Position numbers and translations under genes: made by a program. From Sterolibacterium sp. (GTDB lineage: Bacteria > Pseudomonadota > Gammaproteobacteria > Burkholderiales > Rhodocyclaceae), in NCBI GenBank assembly GCA_023258955.1, contig JAHFRE010000008.1, forward strand, positions 1-50,443: DNA of 50,443 nt. The letters run 5' to 3'. A model generated the notes under the pieces. That model was given only the letters and a program-made list of their open reading frames with translations. It was not told where the DNA came from and ran no database searches. Of the stretch, positions 6,628-14,805 are shown in pieces. The number at the start of each line of letters is the position of its first letter. Position 1 is the first letter of the stretch.

Positions 6628-7800
6628 TCAACGATGCGCTGCGGCGTCGAGCGGATGGGCCTGCAGGTGCAGGGCCAGGTCTTGGTCGAGGGTGTGCCAG
6701 CCGATGCTCCGCGCCACCCGGCCGTAGACCCAGTGCACGATCGGATTGCGGTGGCGGCAGTAGTTGGTCAAGGGCTGCAAATGATGACCGAGGGAGAGCT
6801 TCGCCCGGTAGCCGGTCTGTCCGCTCTGAATCGACCTGGCGCCGCGCGCCAGCGCCCAATCGAGCGCAGCGTCCCACAGCCGGAAGTAGAGGTAGGCGTC
6901 CTTGGGGCGCCGGTAGTCGATGCCGATGAACTTGTTGATGACCCGATCTTCGAGGGCGAAGCAGAGCATGAAGGCGACCATCTCGCGGCTCGAGCGCTCG
7001 CGCAAGACGATGAAATGCGATTGCGGCTGGGCGGCGATGGCGCCGAAGAAGCTGCGACCGAGTCGCTCGAAGCGGGTCTTGGCCTTGTCGTAGGTCTGGC
7101 TGAACAGGGCGAACACCTGGTCCAGCGTGCGCTCGTCGGGCGCTTGCAGGGCTTCGACCTCGAGCACCAGCGTCGCCGCGCTGCGCGCGAGCTTCTTCTT
7201 CAGATTGTGCCGGCGCATGCGGGTCAGCGCCGCCAGATATTCCTGCTTGGCCGTTCCGGGCAGATCGGCGACGGTACCGGGAAAGCTGACCGCGACGAAC
7301 AAACCGGCCGCGCGCGCGAGTTGCTCGAGCTCGGCCGCGTCGCGAGCGGGGAAGTCCTTCCACACCAGCATCGATGCCCCCAGTTGGCGGCCGAGGTCGG
7401 CGAGCGCCCACTGCAGCGCTGCCAGAATCGCCTGGCGATCGGCGCCGGGCAGGCTGCCGACCCTGCCCTCGTCGGCGCAGGGGGAGCCAACGAACAGGCT
7501 GCGCTGGTATTTGAGTGTAGGGAACATCCTGCCGAGCAGCTCGAACGCCGGCAGGATCGCCGGGGGCACGACCAGGGCGATCGGCAGGTCCATCAGGAAG
7601 GCAGGCGCGATCGCCACCGCCTTTCCCTCCTCGTAGACCACGCCGTAGTAGAACTGGAACTGGTCTTCGAGGCCGCTCGCCTCGAGCGCCCGATACCACC
7701 ACTCGCCCTCCAGCGACGGCGGAAAGCAGGCTTGCCAGAGCTCGCCGTCGATGTCGGCGGCGCGGCGCTGCCAGCGGACATCGATGCCCGCCGAACTCAT
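6628..7800 (-). CDS. FemAB/GNAT-like acyltransferase (DUF482 type)
   Basis: A 390-residue protein of the DUF482/FemAB-like GNAT group (often labelled peptidoglycan biosynthesis/recognition). Recognisable blocks are an N-terminal half beginning WWYRALE, the basic TRMRRHNLKKKL helix near mid-protein, and a C-terminal GNAT half with the GIDYRRPKDAYLYFRLWD block and GYRAKLSLGH. This last segment resembles the binding region of N-acyl amino acid synthase-like enzymes. Probable role: transfer of an acyl or aminoacyl group to an amine. Its ATG overlaps the stop of the upstream EamA gene by ATGA, so translation is coupled to the ACP/ketosynthase operon. Acyl-ACP as donor is inference. Confidence 0.8.
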   Translation of the reverse strand: MSSAGIDVRWQRRAADIDGELWQACFPPSLEGEWWYRALEASGLEDQFQFYYGVVYEEGKAVAIAPAFLMDLPIALVVPPAILPAFELLGRMFPTLKYQRSLFVGSPCADEGRVGSLPGADRQAILAALQWALADLGRQLGASMLVWKDFPARDAAELEQLARAAGLFVAVSFPGTVADLPGTAKQEYLAALTRMRRHNLKKKLARSAATLVLEVEALQAPDERTLDQVFALFSQTYDKAKTRFERLGRSFFGAIAAQPQSHFIVLRERSSREMVAFMLCFALEDRVINKFIGIDYRRPKDAYLYFRLWDAALDWALARGARSIQSGQTGYRAKLSLGHHLQPLTNYCRHRNPIVHWVYGRVARSIGWHTLDQDLALHLQAHPLDAAAHR

Positions 7801-8129
7801 CGCTGGGTGGCGACGATGGCACAACCGACCAGGATCAGCGTCAGCCCGAGCCAGCGCCGGCGATCGATCGACTCCTTGAGCAGCCAGTGCGAAAAGAACG
7901 CCACCGAGACGAAGCTCAAGGCGCCCAGCGGATAGGCGACGCTGAGCTCGAGGCTGTGCAGGGCTGCGGTGTAGAGCAGCGCCTCCGCGGCGAAGAAAGC
8001 CAGGCCCAGCGCGATCCACGCGCTCTTGCCGACCGCGGCCAGGGCCGAGCGCTTCAGGCAGACCTGCGCCACGCCCTCGATCACCGAGCACAACAGGACC
8101 AGAACGACGCCCGGCAGGGCGGGATTCAC
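7797..8129 (-). CDS. EamA/SMR-type small membrane protein (second of pair)
   Basis: A 110-residue membrane protein with four predicted transmembrane helices, the size of an SMR unit or half an EamA transporter. Typical features are the early membrane-embedded Glu in SVIEGVAQVCLKR and the later SVAYPLGALSFVSV helix. The GTG start at 8129 overlaps the TGA of the preceding EamA-like gene, and its own TGA overlaps the acyltransferase ATG. Two such short adjacent genes resemble the ArnE/ArnF heteromeric flippase arrangement for lipid-linked sugars. I infer export or flipping of the operon's product; drug efflux is the alternative. Confidence 0.8.
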   Translation of the reverse strand: MNPALPGVVLVLLCSVIEGVAQVCLKRSALAAVGKSAWIALGLAFFAAEALLYTAALHSLELSVAYPLGALSFVSVAFFSHWLLKESIDRRRWLGLTLILVGCAIVATQR

Positions 8130-8533
8130 GGCGTCGACTCCGCCGCCACCGGCCTGTGGCCCTGGCTGATCACCCAGACACCGCCGAGTATGCAGGCGAT
8201 GCCCAGCGCCTTGACGGGGCCGATCGGCTCGCCGTAGAGCAGGGTCGACAGGCCGGCGACGCTGACGTAGGAGAGCGAGGTGATCGGTTGGGCGAAGGAA
8301 AGATCGGCCTGGTCGAGCACTTTCAGCCAGTTGATTAGTTGCGCCAGGAAGACGGCGATGACCAGCAGGAACAGGGGTTGGCCGAGCACGGCGTCGACCG
8401 CGGGCCACGGTTGGGCCGTGTGCGGCAGGGTCTCGACCGCGTACTTCCAGAGCAATTGCCCGGCGGTGTCGAGCACGATGGCCAGGGCCAGGCCGATCGC
8501 CAGCGCCGGTCTCAGGCCGCGCGCGCCAACCAT
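8126..8533 (-). CDS. EamA/SMR-type small membrane protein (first of pair)
   Basis: A 135-residue four-helix membrane protein, homologous in design to its downstream neighbour. It begins with a helix containing LDTAGQLLWKYAVE (the position of the SMR Glu is an Asp here), and the LSFAQPITSLSYVSVAGLS block matches the EamA signature helix. It starts 10 bases after the ketosynthase gene and overlaps the second EamA gene by four bases. The pair probably forms a heterodimer. The Asp/Glu difference between the partners suggests specialised halves rather than a recent duplication. Confidence 0.8.
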   Translation of the reverse strand: MVGARGLRPALAIGLALAIVLDTAGQLLWKYAVETLPHTAQPWPAVDAVLGQPLFLLVIAVFLAQLINWLKVLDQADLSFAQPITSLSYVSVAGLSTLLYGEPIGPVKALGIACILGGVWVISQGHRPVAAESTP

Positions 8534-8543
8534 GGTGCCAACA

Positions 8544-9788
8544 TCAACTAGCCGTTGCGGGGCGCGCCGCGATCAGCACGGCGCTGGTGCCGCCGAAGGC
8601 GAAGGAGTTCGACATCACAGCGTGCAGCGGCACGCCGCTGCGGCCACGGCCGGACACGTAGTCGAGGTCGCAGTCGGGATCGGCCTGAACCAGGTGCTGG
8701 GTGGGCGGCACCGCCTGTTCGCCCAGCGCCTTGATGCAGGCGACGAACTCGACCGCAGCCGCCGCACCCATCAGGTGGCCGTGCATCGATTTGGTCGAAC
8801 TGACCGGCAGACGATGCGCGCGCTCGCCGAAGACCGCCTTGATGGCGGCGGTCTCGGTCTTGTCGTTGAGCAGGGTGCCGGTGCCGTGGGCGTTGATGTA
8901 GCCGATCGCCTCGGCCGCAAGATCGGCGTCGGCCAGCGCGCGACGCATCGCCGCGGCTTGTCCTGCGACCGTGGGCTGGGTGATGTGGCTGCCGTCGTTG
9001 CCGCTGCCGTAGCCGACCAGTTCGGCGAGGATGTTGGCGCCGCGCGCGACCGCCTGATCCCACGCCTCGAGCACGAACACGGCGGCGCCTTCGCCCAGCA
9101 CCAAGCCGCTGCGATCGGCGGCGAAGGGCTTGCAGGAAGCCGAGGGGTCGGCCGGGTCTTCCTTTGCCAGGGTGCGCAGGGCTTCCCAGGCGCGGATGGT
9201 GCCGTAGGTCAGCAGCGCTTCGGCGCCGCCGGCGAGCATGGTGTCGGCGTAGCCGTGGCGGATCAGGCGCATCGCCTCGCCGATTGCCACCGCCGAAGAC
9301 GAGCAGGCGGTCGAGTAGGTGAGGTTGGGGCCGGCCAGGGCGTAGGCCATGGCGATCTGCGACGCGGCGGCGCCGTTCATCGCCATCAGCACGACGAAGG
9401 GCGGCAGGCGGGTGGCCTGGTCGCGATAGACCCGGGCGTAGTTGTCGTCGATCGAGTTGGCGCCGCCCATGCCCGTGCCCATGGTGACGCCGACCCGCGA
9501 GCGGTCGAGCTGCGCCAGGTCGAGGCCGGCGGCGGCGACGGCCTGTCGCGCGGCGACCAGGGCGAACTGGCTGACCCGATCGAGGCTGGCCAGCTCGCGC
9601 TTGGCGAAGTGGGCTTGCGGATCGAACTCGACTTGCGCGGCGATCTTGCAGTCGAGGCGGTCGACGAAGTCGGCGCGCAGGCGGCCGACGCCGGATCTTC
9701 CCGCCATCAGGTTGGCGAAGAAGCTGTCCGGGTCGTTGCCCAGCGGCGAGACGATGCCCTGGCCGGTAACAGCGACGCGGCGACCCAT
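8544..9788 (-). CDS. beta-ketoacyl-ACP synthase, FabF-like
   Basis: A 414-residue ketosynthase that condenses an acyl-thioester with malonyl-ACP. The complete catalytic triad is visible: Cys162 in TACSSS, His301 in NAHGTGT and His338 in the STKSMHGHLMGA block (Lys333 also present). The C-terminal NSFAFGGTSA motif is intact. Length and architecture match FabF/KAS II, but the neighbours (own ACP, aminotransferase, acyltransferase, paired EamA proteins) suggest a dedicated rather than housekeeping enzyme. Its ATG overlaps the TGA of the ACP gene by one base. No acyltransferase-loading, ketoreductase or dehydratase gene is in the cluster, so it must borrow these from primary fatty acid synthesis. 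Confidence 0.92.
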   Translation of the reverse strand: MGRRVAVTGQGIVSPLGNDPDSFFANLMAGRSGVGRLRADFVDRLDCKIAAQVEFDPQAHFAKRELASLDRVSQFALVAARQAVAAAGLDLAQLDRSRVGVTMGTGMGGANSIDDNYARVYRDQATRLPPFVVLMAMNGAAASQIAMAYALAGPNLTYSTACSSSAVAIGEAMRLIRHGYADTMLAGGAEALLTYGTIRAWEALRTLAKEDPADPSASCKPFAADRSGLVLGEGAAVFVLEAWDQAVARGANILAELVGYGSGNDGSHITQPTVAGQAAAMRRALADADLAAEAIGYINAHGTGTLLNDKTETAAIKAVFGERAHRLPVSSTKSMHGHLMGAAAAVEFVACIKALGEQAVPPTQHLVQADPDCDLDYVSGRGRSGVPLHAVMSNSFAFGGTSAVLIAARPATAS

Positions 9789-10033
9789 CAGGCCTTGCCT
9801 TGCTGCGCGCGCACGCGGTCGATCAGGTCGACCAGATCTTGAAAATTGCTGAGCTTGACGTTGTCGTTCTCGATCTTGATGTCGAGCTCGTCCTCGACCG
9901 CGAACACCAGGTCGAAGGTGTCGAGCGAATCGATGCCGATATCCTCGAGCGTGGCCTGCGGCGTAATCTTCGCCGGATCGATCTCGAATTTTTCGCAGAT
10001 GAGTCGGGTCAGCAGTTCGGCTGTGGTGGTCAT
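9788..10033 (-). CDS. acyl carrier protein
   Basis: An 81-residue acidic four-helix acyl carrier protein with the phosphopantetheine attachment Ser36 in GIDSLDTFD, where the typical Leu-Asp follow the serine. It carries growing acyl chains as thioesters in the cytoplasm. The start at 10033 is preferred over an ATG six codons upstream because the protein then begins like other ACPs and sits 10 bases after the hydrolase stop. It overlaps the ketosynthase start, forming a matched carrier/condensing pair specialised to this operon. Confidence 0.92.
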   Translation of the reverse strand: MTTTAELLTRLICEKFEIDPAKITPQATLEDIGIDSLDTFDLVFAVEDELDIKIENDNVKLSNFQDLVDLIDRVRAQQGKA

Positions 10034-10043
10034 GGCGATCGCT

Positions 10044-10889
10044 TCAGGCAAAAACGGGTTGGCAGAAGCTGGCGACCCGGACAGCGATGTCGTCCTTGCG
10101 CTTGTCCAGGGTCAGCACGTGGTAGCTGTCGTCGACGAAATAGGTCTCGACCTGATCGGAGGCGACCTTGCGAGCGACGTAGTGGGCGTTTTCCACGCTG
10201 GCCATGTCGTCTTCGTTCGAGTGCACCACCAGCATCGGCCGGCAGACGTCGTGCAGGCATTGCTTGGTGGCGCGGATCAGGCGCTTGCTCTCGCGGATCA
10301 CCGAGGCCGGCGTCTTGAAGTGACCGATCTTGTCGGCGCTGCGGGCGTCGCGGTTCTCCAGCACGGCGTGCACCATGGCGCGCACCCGCTCGTCCTTGAT
10401 ACCGTAGGGCGGCAGCTCCTTCCAGGAGAGGAAGTGGCGCAGCGGGCTGTAGATGACCAGCGGCAGCAGCAGGCGCTGCCGCCACTTCGGCACGTTCCAG
10501 CCGTCGTAGAAGAAGGTGGTCGACAGCAGGGTCAGACCCGCCAGCCTCTCCTTCTTCTGCGCTGCGAGCTGCAGCGCCAACAGGGCGCCCATCGACAGGC
10601 CGGCGACGTAGACCTGGCTGCATTGGCGACTGAGGGCTTCGAAGCTCTCCTCGACCGTGCGATACCAGTCCTGCCAGCTGCTGCTCTTCAAGGCGTGCAC
10701 GGAATTGCAGTGACCGGCCAGTTGCGGACAGGCGACGGTCAGACCGCGACGCGCCAGCTGCCGGCCGAAATGGCGCATCTCCGCCGGGGTGCCGGTGAGG
10801 CCGTGGATCAGCAGGATGCCGGTGCCGCCGCGCTTCTCGAACAGGAAGCCGTTGGGTCCGAGCAGCTGTTTGAGGCTGGGCTCGTTCAT
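10044..10889 (-). CDS. alpha/beta hydrolase (carboxylesterase/thioesterase-like)
   Basis: The 281-residue alpha/beta hydrolase has an oxyanion-hole block LLIHGLTGTP (residues 26-35), the nucleophile elbow GLSMG with Ser99, the acid in NEDDMAS (Asp227 or Asp228) and His257 in SYHVLTLD. This pattern is that of the small Est30-like monoacylglycerol-lipase/carboxylesterase group. Within the operon, directly before the ACP gene, a thioesterase or acyl-ester hydrolase role is plausible but not shown. The ATG at 10889 leaves 13 bases after the aminotransferase stop; a GTG at 10916 would overlap it and is the alternative. Confidence 0.85.
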   Translation of the reverse strand: MNEPSLKQLLGPNGFLFEKRGGTGILLIHGLTGTPAEMRHFGRQLARRGLTVACPQLAGHCNSVHALKSSSWQDWYRTVEESFEALSRQCSQVYVAGLSMGALLALQLAAQKKERLAGLTLLSTTFFYDGWNVPKWRQRLLLPLVIYSPLRHFLSWKELPPYGIKDERVRAMVHAVLENRDARSADKIGHFKTPASVIRESKRLIRATKQCLHDVCRPMLVVHSNEDDMASVENAHYVARKVASDQVETYFVDDSYHVLTLDKRKDDIAVRVASFCQPVFA

Positions 10890-10902
10890 CGCCGGCCTGC
10901 CT

Positions 10903-12276
10903 TCATTGGGCACCACAGCGGCGCAGCAACTGCTCGAACAGGGCTAGGCCCAGATCGATCTCGTCGTTGCTGATGGTGAAGGAAGGCGCCAGGGTGAACA
11001 CGTTCTTGTAGTAGCCGCCGACGTCGAGCACCAGGCCGTAGCGCTTGCCAGCGAGCTCGAGGTCACCCTTCAAGCCCTCGTTGAAAATGCGGTCGGCCAG
11101 CTCGCGATTGGGCGCGTAGCCGTCGGCCAGGCACATCTCCATGCGCATGGCCAGGCCCATGCCGCTGACGTCGCCGACCATCTTCCAGCGCGACTTGAGT
11201 TCCTCCAGACGGCGCAGAAAGTAGGCGCCCTTCTCGCGGATGCCGGGCTCGAGGTCGGCTTCCTGGGTCATGCGCAGCACCTCCAGGGCGGTGGCGGTGC
11301 CCAGCGGATTGGAGGCGAAGGTGGAATGGGTCGAGCCGGGCGGAAACACCGTCGGGTTGATCAACTCTTCGCGCGCCCAGATGCCGGAGATCGGGTTGAG
11401 ACCGTTGGTGATGGCCTTGCCGAAGACGAAGATGTCGGGAACGATGCCGAAGTTCTCCCAGGACCAGAGCTTGCCGGTGCGATAGACCCCCATCTGGATC
11501 TCGTCGACCACCAGCAGCACGCCGCGCTCCTTCAGGGTCGCAGCCAGCTTGGGGAAATAGCCCTCGGGCGGAATCACGTAGCCGCCCGTGCCCTGGATGG
11601 TCTCGACGTAGAAGGCGCCGTATTCGCAGCGCTTGGCCTTGTCGTCCCAGACCCCATTGTATTCGGTCTCGAACAGCTTCTCGAATTCCTTGTGGCAATA
11701 CATGCCGCAGGATTCCCGCTTCATGCCGTAAGGGCACCTGAAGCAATAGGGGAAGGGAATGAACTGGGCGCGATCGGAGAAGTGGCCGTAGCGCCGGCGA
11801 TAGCGGTAGCTGGAGGTGATCGCCGAGGCGCCCAGGGTCCTGCCGTGGTAGCCGCCCATGAAGGCGAACATCAGATTCCTGCCGCTGGCGTTCCGCACCA
11901 GCTTCAGCGAGTCTTCCACCGCCTGGGCGCCGCCGACGTTGAAATGGACGCGGCCCTTGACTCCGTAGCGGTCCTCGACGTGGCGGCAGATGAGCTCCGC
12001 CAGCTCGACCTTCTCCGGATGCAGATACTGGCAGGCGAGCTGCGGCAGGGTGTCGATCTGACGCTTCAACGCGTCGTTCAGGCGCTGATTGCGGTAGCCG
12101 AAGTTGACCGCCGAATACCACATCTGCAGATCGAGGTAGGGCGTATCGTTCTCGTCGTAGAGGTAGCAGCCATTGCAGGAACGGAACACCTTCGGCGGCT
12201 CGGCGTAATGCACCGTGTCGCCCCAGGAGCAGTAGCGGGCGTCTTTTTCCAGCAGGCTGTCGATATCGCGATCCAC
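10903..12276 (-). CDS. class III (omega-type) aminotransferase
   Basis: A 457-residue PLP enzyme of aminotransferase class III. Lys287 in FGKAITNG is the Schiff-base lysine, Asp258 in VVDEIQMG pairs with the pyridine nitrogen, and GGAQAVEDSLKL binds the phosphate. A four-cysteine insert (Cys178, Cys181, Cys190, Cys194, in the CFRCPYG...CGMYC region) is like that seen in a subset of 4-aminobutyrate-type enzymes. These transfer amino groups to or from the end of amine or omega-amino acid substrates. As second gene in the ACP operon it may supply an amine that is later acylated. The substrate is not readable from sequence. Confidence 0.88.
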   Translation of the reverse strand: MDRDIDSLLEKDARYCSWGDTVHYAEPPKVFRSCNGCYLYDENDTPYLDLQMWYSAVNFGYRNQRLNDALKRQIDTLPQLACQYLHPEKVELAELICRHVEDRYGVKGRVHFNVGGAQAVEDSLKLVRNASGRNLMFAFMGGYHGRTLGASAITSSYRYRRRYGHFSDRAQFIPFPYCFRCPYGMKRESCGMYCHKEFEKLFETEYNGVWDDKAKRCEYGAFYVETIQGTGGYVIPPEGYFPKLAATLKERGVLLVVDEIQMGVYRTGKLWSWENFGIVPDIFVFGKAITNGLNPISGIWAREELINPTVFPPGSTHSTFASNPLGTATALEVLRMTQEADLEPGIREKGAYFLRRLEELKSRWKMVGDVSGMGLAMRMEMCLADGYAPNRELADRIFNEGLKGDLELAGKRYGLVLDVGGYYKNVFTLAPSFTISNDEIDLGLALFEQLLRRCGAQ

Positions 12277-12297
12277 TTGCGGCTATCCTTTTCTCGG

Positions 12298-12963
12298 TCA
12301 GGCGACGGCGAATGTGCGCGTGTCGATGATGCCGGCGCGCAGCGCCTGCACGACGTCGGCGAAATTCTCGAAGGCGGTGTACGCGATGCGCTCTTTGCTG
12401 CAGTGTCGCGCCAGGGAATCCTTGGCGAAGACCAGGTCGGCAACCCCGGCTAGGCAGGCGTCCGACTTGCCGTCGCCGATCAGCACCAGCGGACCGCCGT
12501 GGCGCGCCATCAGCTTGCGGGCGACGGCGCACTTGCACACCCCGTTGCCGCCAGCGCAGTCCTGGCTCAAGTAGGGAAAGGACAGCTCGAGACGGTCGTC
12601 GGGGAGGAAGCCCAGGCGGTTGGCATACACCGGGATGTCTTCCTGTCCGGCGTGGCGCAGGGCGCAATGGATGGCGTGATCGAGGCCGTCGCTGACGATG
12701 GCGATGTGGGCAAATTCGGCTACGTAGTCGCGGAATGCGGCGAAGCTCGGGTCGATGCGGATGCCGCTGAAGTAGCTCTCCAGGGTGAGCCGGTCGCGGC
12801 GCACCAAGCCGATCTGCGCTCGCATGCACTCCTGGGCGTTGATGCGATCTGCCAGCCAATCGCTCTCCAGCGTGCGCCAGGCCGGGTCGGCGTGCGCTTC
12901 CAGCAGCGCGTCGACGGTGTCGTCGAGCGCCAAGGTGCCGTCGAAGTCGATGACGAATATCAT
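12298..12963 (-). CDS. MtnX-like HAD-IB phosphatase
   Basis: A 221-residue cytosolic phosphatase of the HAD superfamily: motif I DFDGTL at residues 6-11 (nucleophile Asp6), motif II Ser in IVSDGLD, and motif III/IV in IGDGKSDACLA. The C1 cap and the cysteine-containing DCAGGNGVCKC segment point to the MtnX-like HAD-IB group, related to phosphoserine phosphatase and to the methionine-salvage phosphatase. No other methionine-salvage gene is present, so another phosphomonoester is more likely. It is the first gene of the minus-strand operon, 21 bases before the aminotransferase, and sits divergent from the MASE1 kinase. Confidence 0.82.
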   Translation of the reverse strand: MIFVIDFDGTLALDDTVDALLEAHADPAWRTLESDWLADRINAQECMRAQIGLVRRDRLTLESYFSGIRIDPSFAAFRDYVAEFAHIAIVSDGLDHAIHCALRHAGQEDIPVYANRLGFLPDDRLELSFPYLSQDCAGGNGVCKCAVARKLMARHGGPLVLIGDGKSDACLAGVADLVFAKDSLARHCSKERIAYTAFENFADVVQALRAGIIDTRTFAVA

Positions 12964-13170
12964 GGGTCCCGTCCGTGGCCTGGTGCAGATGTCGCTGTGC
13001 GGCGCTGCGCGCCGGCGAGTGGCGGCATAGTAGGCAATGCGGGGCCATCTGTATATTGGTAAAGTTGCGTAAGCAAGGCGCCGCCCCGACGGCTCGCTCC
13101 TTATCGGAATCAGCCCCCGCAGGGCGCGCATCGAAGGGATCCTGCGGCGTATCCTAAGGGTTTCACTTAC
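12964..13170. promoter_or_regulatory. divergent spacer between phosphatase operon and MASE1 kinase
   Basis: This 207-base gap between divergent genes contains TTGCTT and TATACA on the minus strand, 15 bases apart near 13041-13075, which could start the ACP operon. On the plus strand nothing better than a short AT-rich patch (GTGGATTTTGCTATG) is seen near the kinase start. Regulation of both units from here is plausible but not shown. Confidence 0.35.
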
Positions 13171-14805
13171 GTGGATTTTGCTATGCCGTTAGATACAGAC
13201 GCCGGCCGCTCCTGGATGACCACGACCTTGCGCGCGAGCCTCGCCCGGCGCGCTGAGCTGCTGGCCTTCCTGGCGACCTACGTGGCCATGGACTGGTTCA
13301 GCTACATCGAGCCGCTGTTCGGCCTCAACATCACGCCCTGGAATCCGGCGCCGGCCCTCGGCCTGGTCTACTGGTTGAAGTACGGCAAAGCGGTGCTTCC
13401 CTACTGGTTTGCGGCGCTGTTTCTCGCCGAGCTGCTGATCCGCGCCACCCCCGAGGGCCTGCCCCTGACCGCCCTGCTCTCCGCCTGGCTGCTGGTCGGC
13501 TACGCGCTGACCGGCGCCTGGTTGCGCCGCTACTTCAGGGCGGGCGCCATCTTCAGCAATCGCCGCGGGCTCACCACCTGGATCGCCATCGTCGCCGCCG
13601 GCACCTGCGCCAACGCCCTGGTCTATCTGCTGCTGCTCAACGCGCTGGCCCTGATCCCGCACGGACAATGGATGACGGGCTTCGTCACCTACTGGGTCGG
13701 CGATCTGGTCGGCATCTTCGTCAGCATGCCCTGCATCTGGCTGCTCGCCACCAAGTCAGGCAGGGCAGCGCTGCGCGCTAACCTCGGCCGCAGCGAGACC
13801 TTGGGCTATCTGCTGCTATCGGCGGCCATGGTCTGGCTGGTGTTCTGGCTGCCGACGGCGACCGACTTCAAGCGCTTCTACCTGCTGTTCGTCCCCGTCG
13901 TCTGGGCAGCCGCGCGCCAAGGACTGCCGGGCACGGCCTTCATCGCTGTGGTGCTGCAGGTTGCGGTGGTGGTGGTCAACGAGTGGCTGGTCGAAAACGT
14001 CACCTCGGTGGTCGAGTTCCAGTTGCTCGGCGCGGTGCTGGCGATCGTCGGCTTCTTCATCGGCGTCGTGGTCGATGAGCAGCGCAAGGCCGCCGACGAC
14101 ATGAAACAGACCCTGCGCCTGGCGGTCGCCGGCGACATGGCCACCGCCCTCGCCCACGAACTGAACCAGCCGATCACGGCGCTGTCGGCCTACGGCAAGG
14201 CCTGCGAACACCTGATGGCCAGGGGCGAGGTGGGCGAGGTGCTGCGCGACACCATCAGGCGCATGGTCAGCGAGTCGACCCGCGCCGCCGAAGTGGTGCG
14301 CAGGTTGCGCGAATTCTTCCGCAGCGGCGAGGTGCATTTCGAGTCCTTCAGCTGCGCCGCCCTGCTCGCGTCGACCACCCAGTCCTCGCTGCAGCTCGCC
14401 CAGGAGCGCGGGGTGGAACTGGCGCTGGCGCCGGCACCCGCCGCGACCGTGCTCGCCGACCGGATGCAGATGGGCGTGGTGATGCACAACCTGTTGTCGA
14501 ACGCGATCGAGGCGGTCGCCGGCCAGCCGGCGGGCAGCCGCCGCATCGCCATCGCGGCGACCGTGAGGGACGGCGGCAAGCTGCGCCTGAAGATCGAGGA
14601 CAGCGGGCCGGGCATCGCCGCGGGCGCCGCCGCCCGACTGTTCGAGCCCTTCGTCTCTTCCAAGTCGAGCGGTTTCGGACTCGGACTTGTCATCAGCCGC
14701 GCGATAGTGGAAGCTCACGGTGGCAATCTGTGGGCCGAGGTCGGCGAACACGGTGTGTTCATCCTCGAATTGCCCCTGGCCGAAAGCAACCCCGATGAAG
14801 AATGA
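13171..14805 (+). CDS. MASE1-domain sensor histidine kinase
   Basis: A 544-residue membrane kinase. Residues about 25-305 hold eight or so transmembrane helices typical of the MASE1 sensory domain. Then come a HisKA domain with phospho-acceptor His329 in AHELNQP and an HATPase_c domain with N (HNLLSNAIEA), G1 (EDSGPGIA) and G2 (SGFGLGL) boxes. The DctB/FixL-like HELNQP motif fits its pairing with the FixJ-type regulator, which overlaps its 3' end by 11 bases. The start is GTG at 13171 or ATG at 13183. The stimulus is unknown. Upstream, divergent from the phosphatase, lies the AT-richer 13020-13170 spacer. Confidence 0.9.
   Translation: MDFAMPLDTDAGRSWMTTTLRASLARRAELLAFLATYVAMDWFSYIEPLFGLNITPWNPAPALGLVYWLKYGKAVLPYWFAALFLAELLIRATPEGLPLTALLSAWLLVGYALTGAWLRRYFRAGAIFSNRRGLTTWIAIVAAGTCANALVYLLLLNALALIPHGQWMTGFVTYWVGDLVGIFVSMPCIWLLATKSGRAALRANLGRSETLGYLLLSAAMVWLVFWLPTATDFKRFYLLFVPVVWAAARQGLPGTAFIAVVLQVAVVVVNEWLVENVTSVVEFQLLGAVLAIVGFFIGVVVDEQRKAADDMKQTLRLAVAGDMATALAHELNQPITALSAYGKACEHLMARGEVGEVLRDTIRRMVSESTRAAEVVRRLREFFRSGEVHFESFSCAALLASTTQSSLQLAQERGVELALAPAPAATVLADRMQMGVVMHNLLSNAIEAVAGQPAGSRRIAIAATVRDGGKLRLKIEDSGPGIAAGAAARLFEPFVSSKSSGFGLGLVISRAIVEAHGGNLWAEVGEHGVFILELPLAESNPDEE

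Noticed and set aside
11063-13048. 661-codon minus-strand frame over the aminotransferase and phosphatase genes
   Set aside because: It is out of frame with both recognised enzymes and is Arg/Ala/Gly/Pro-rich without motifs.
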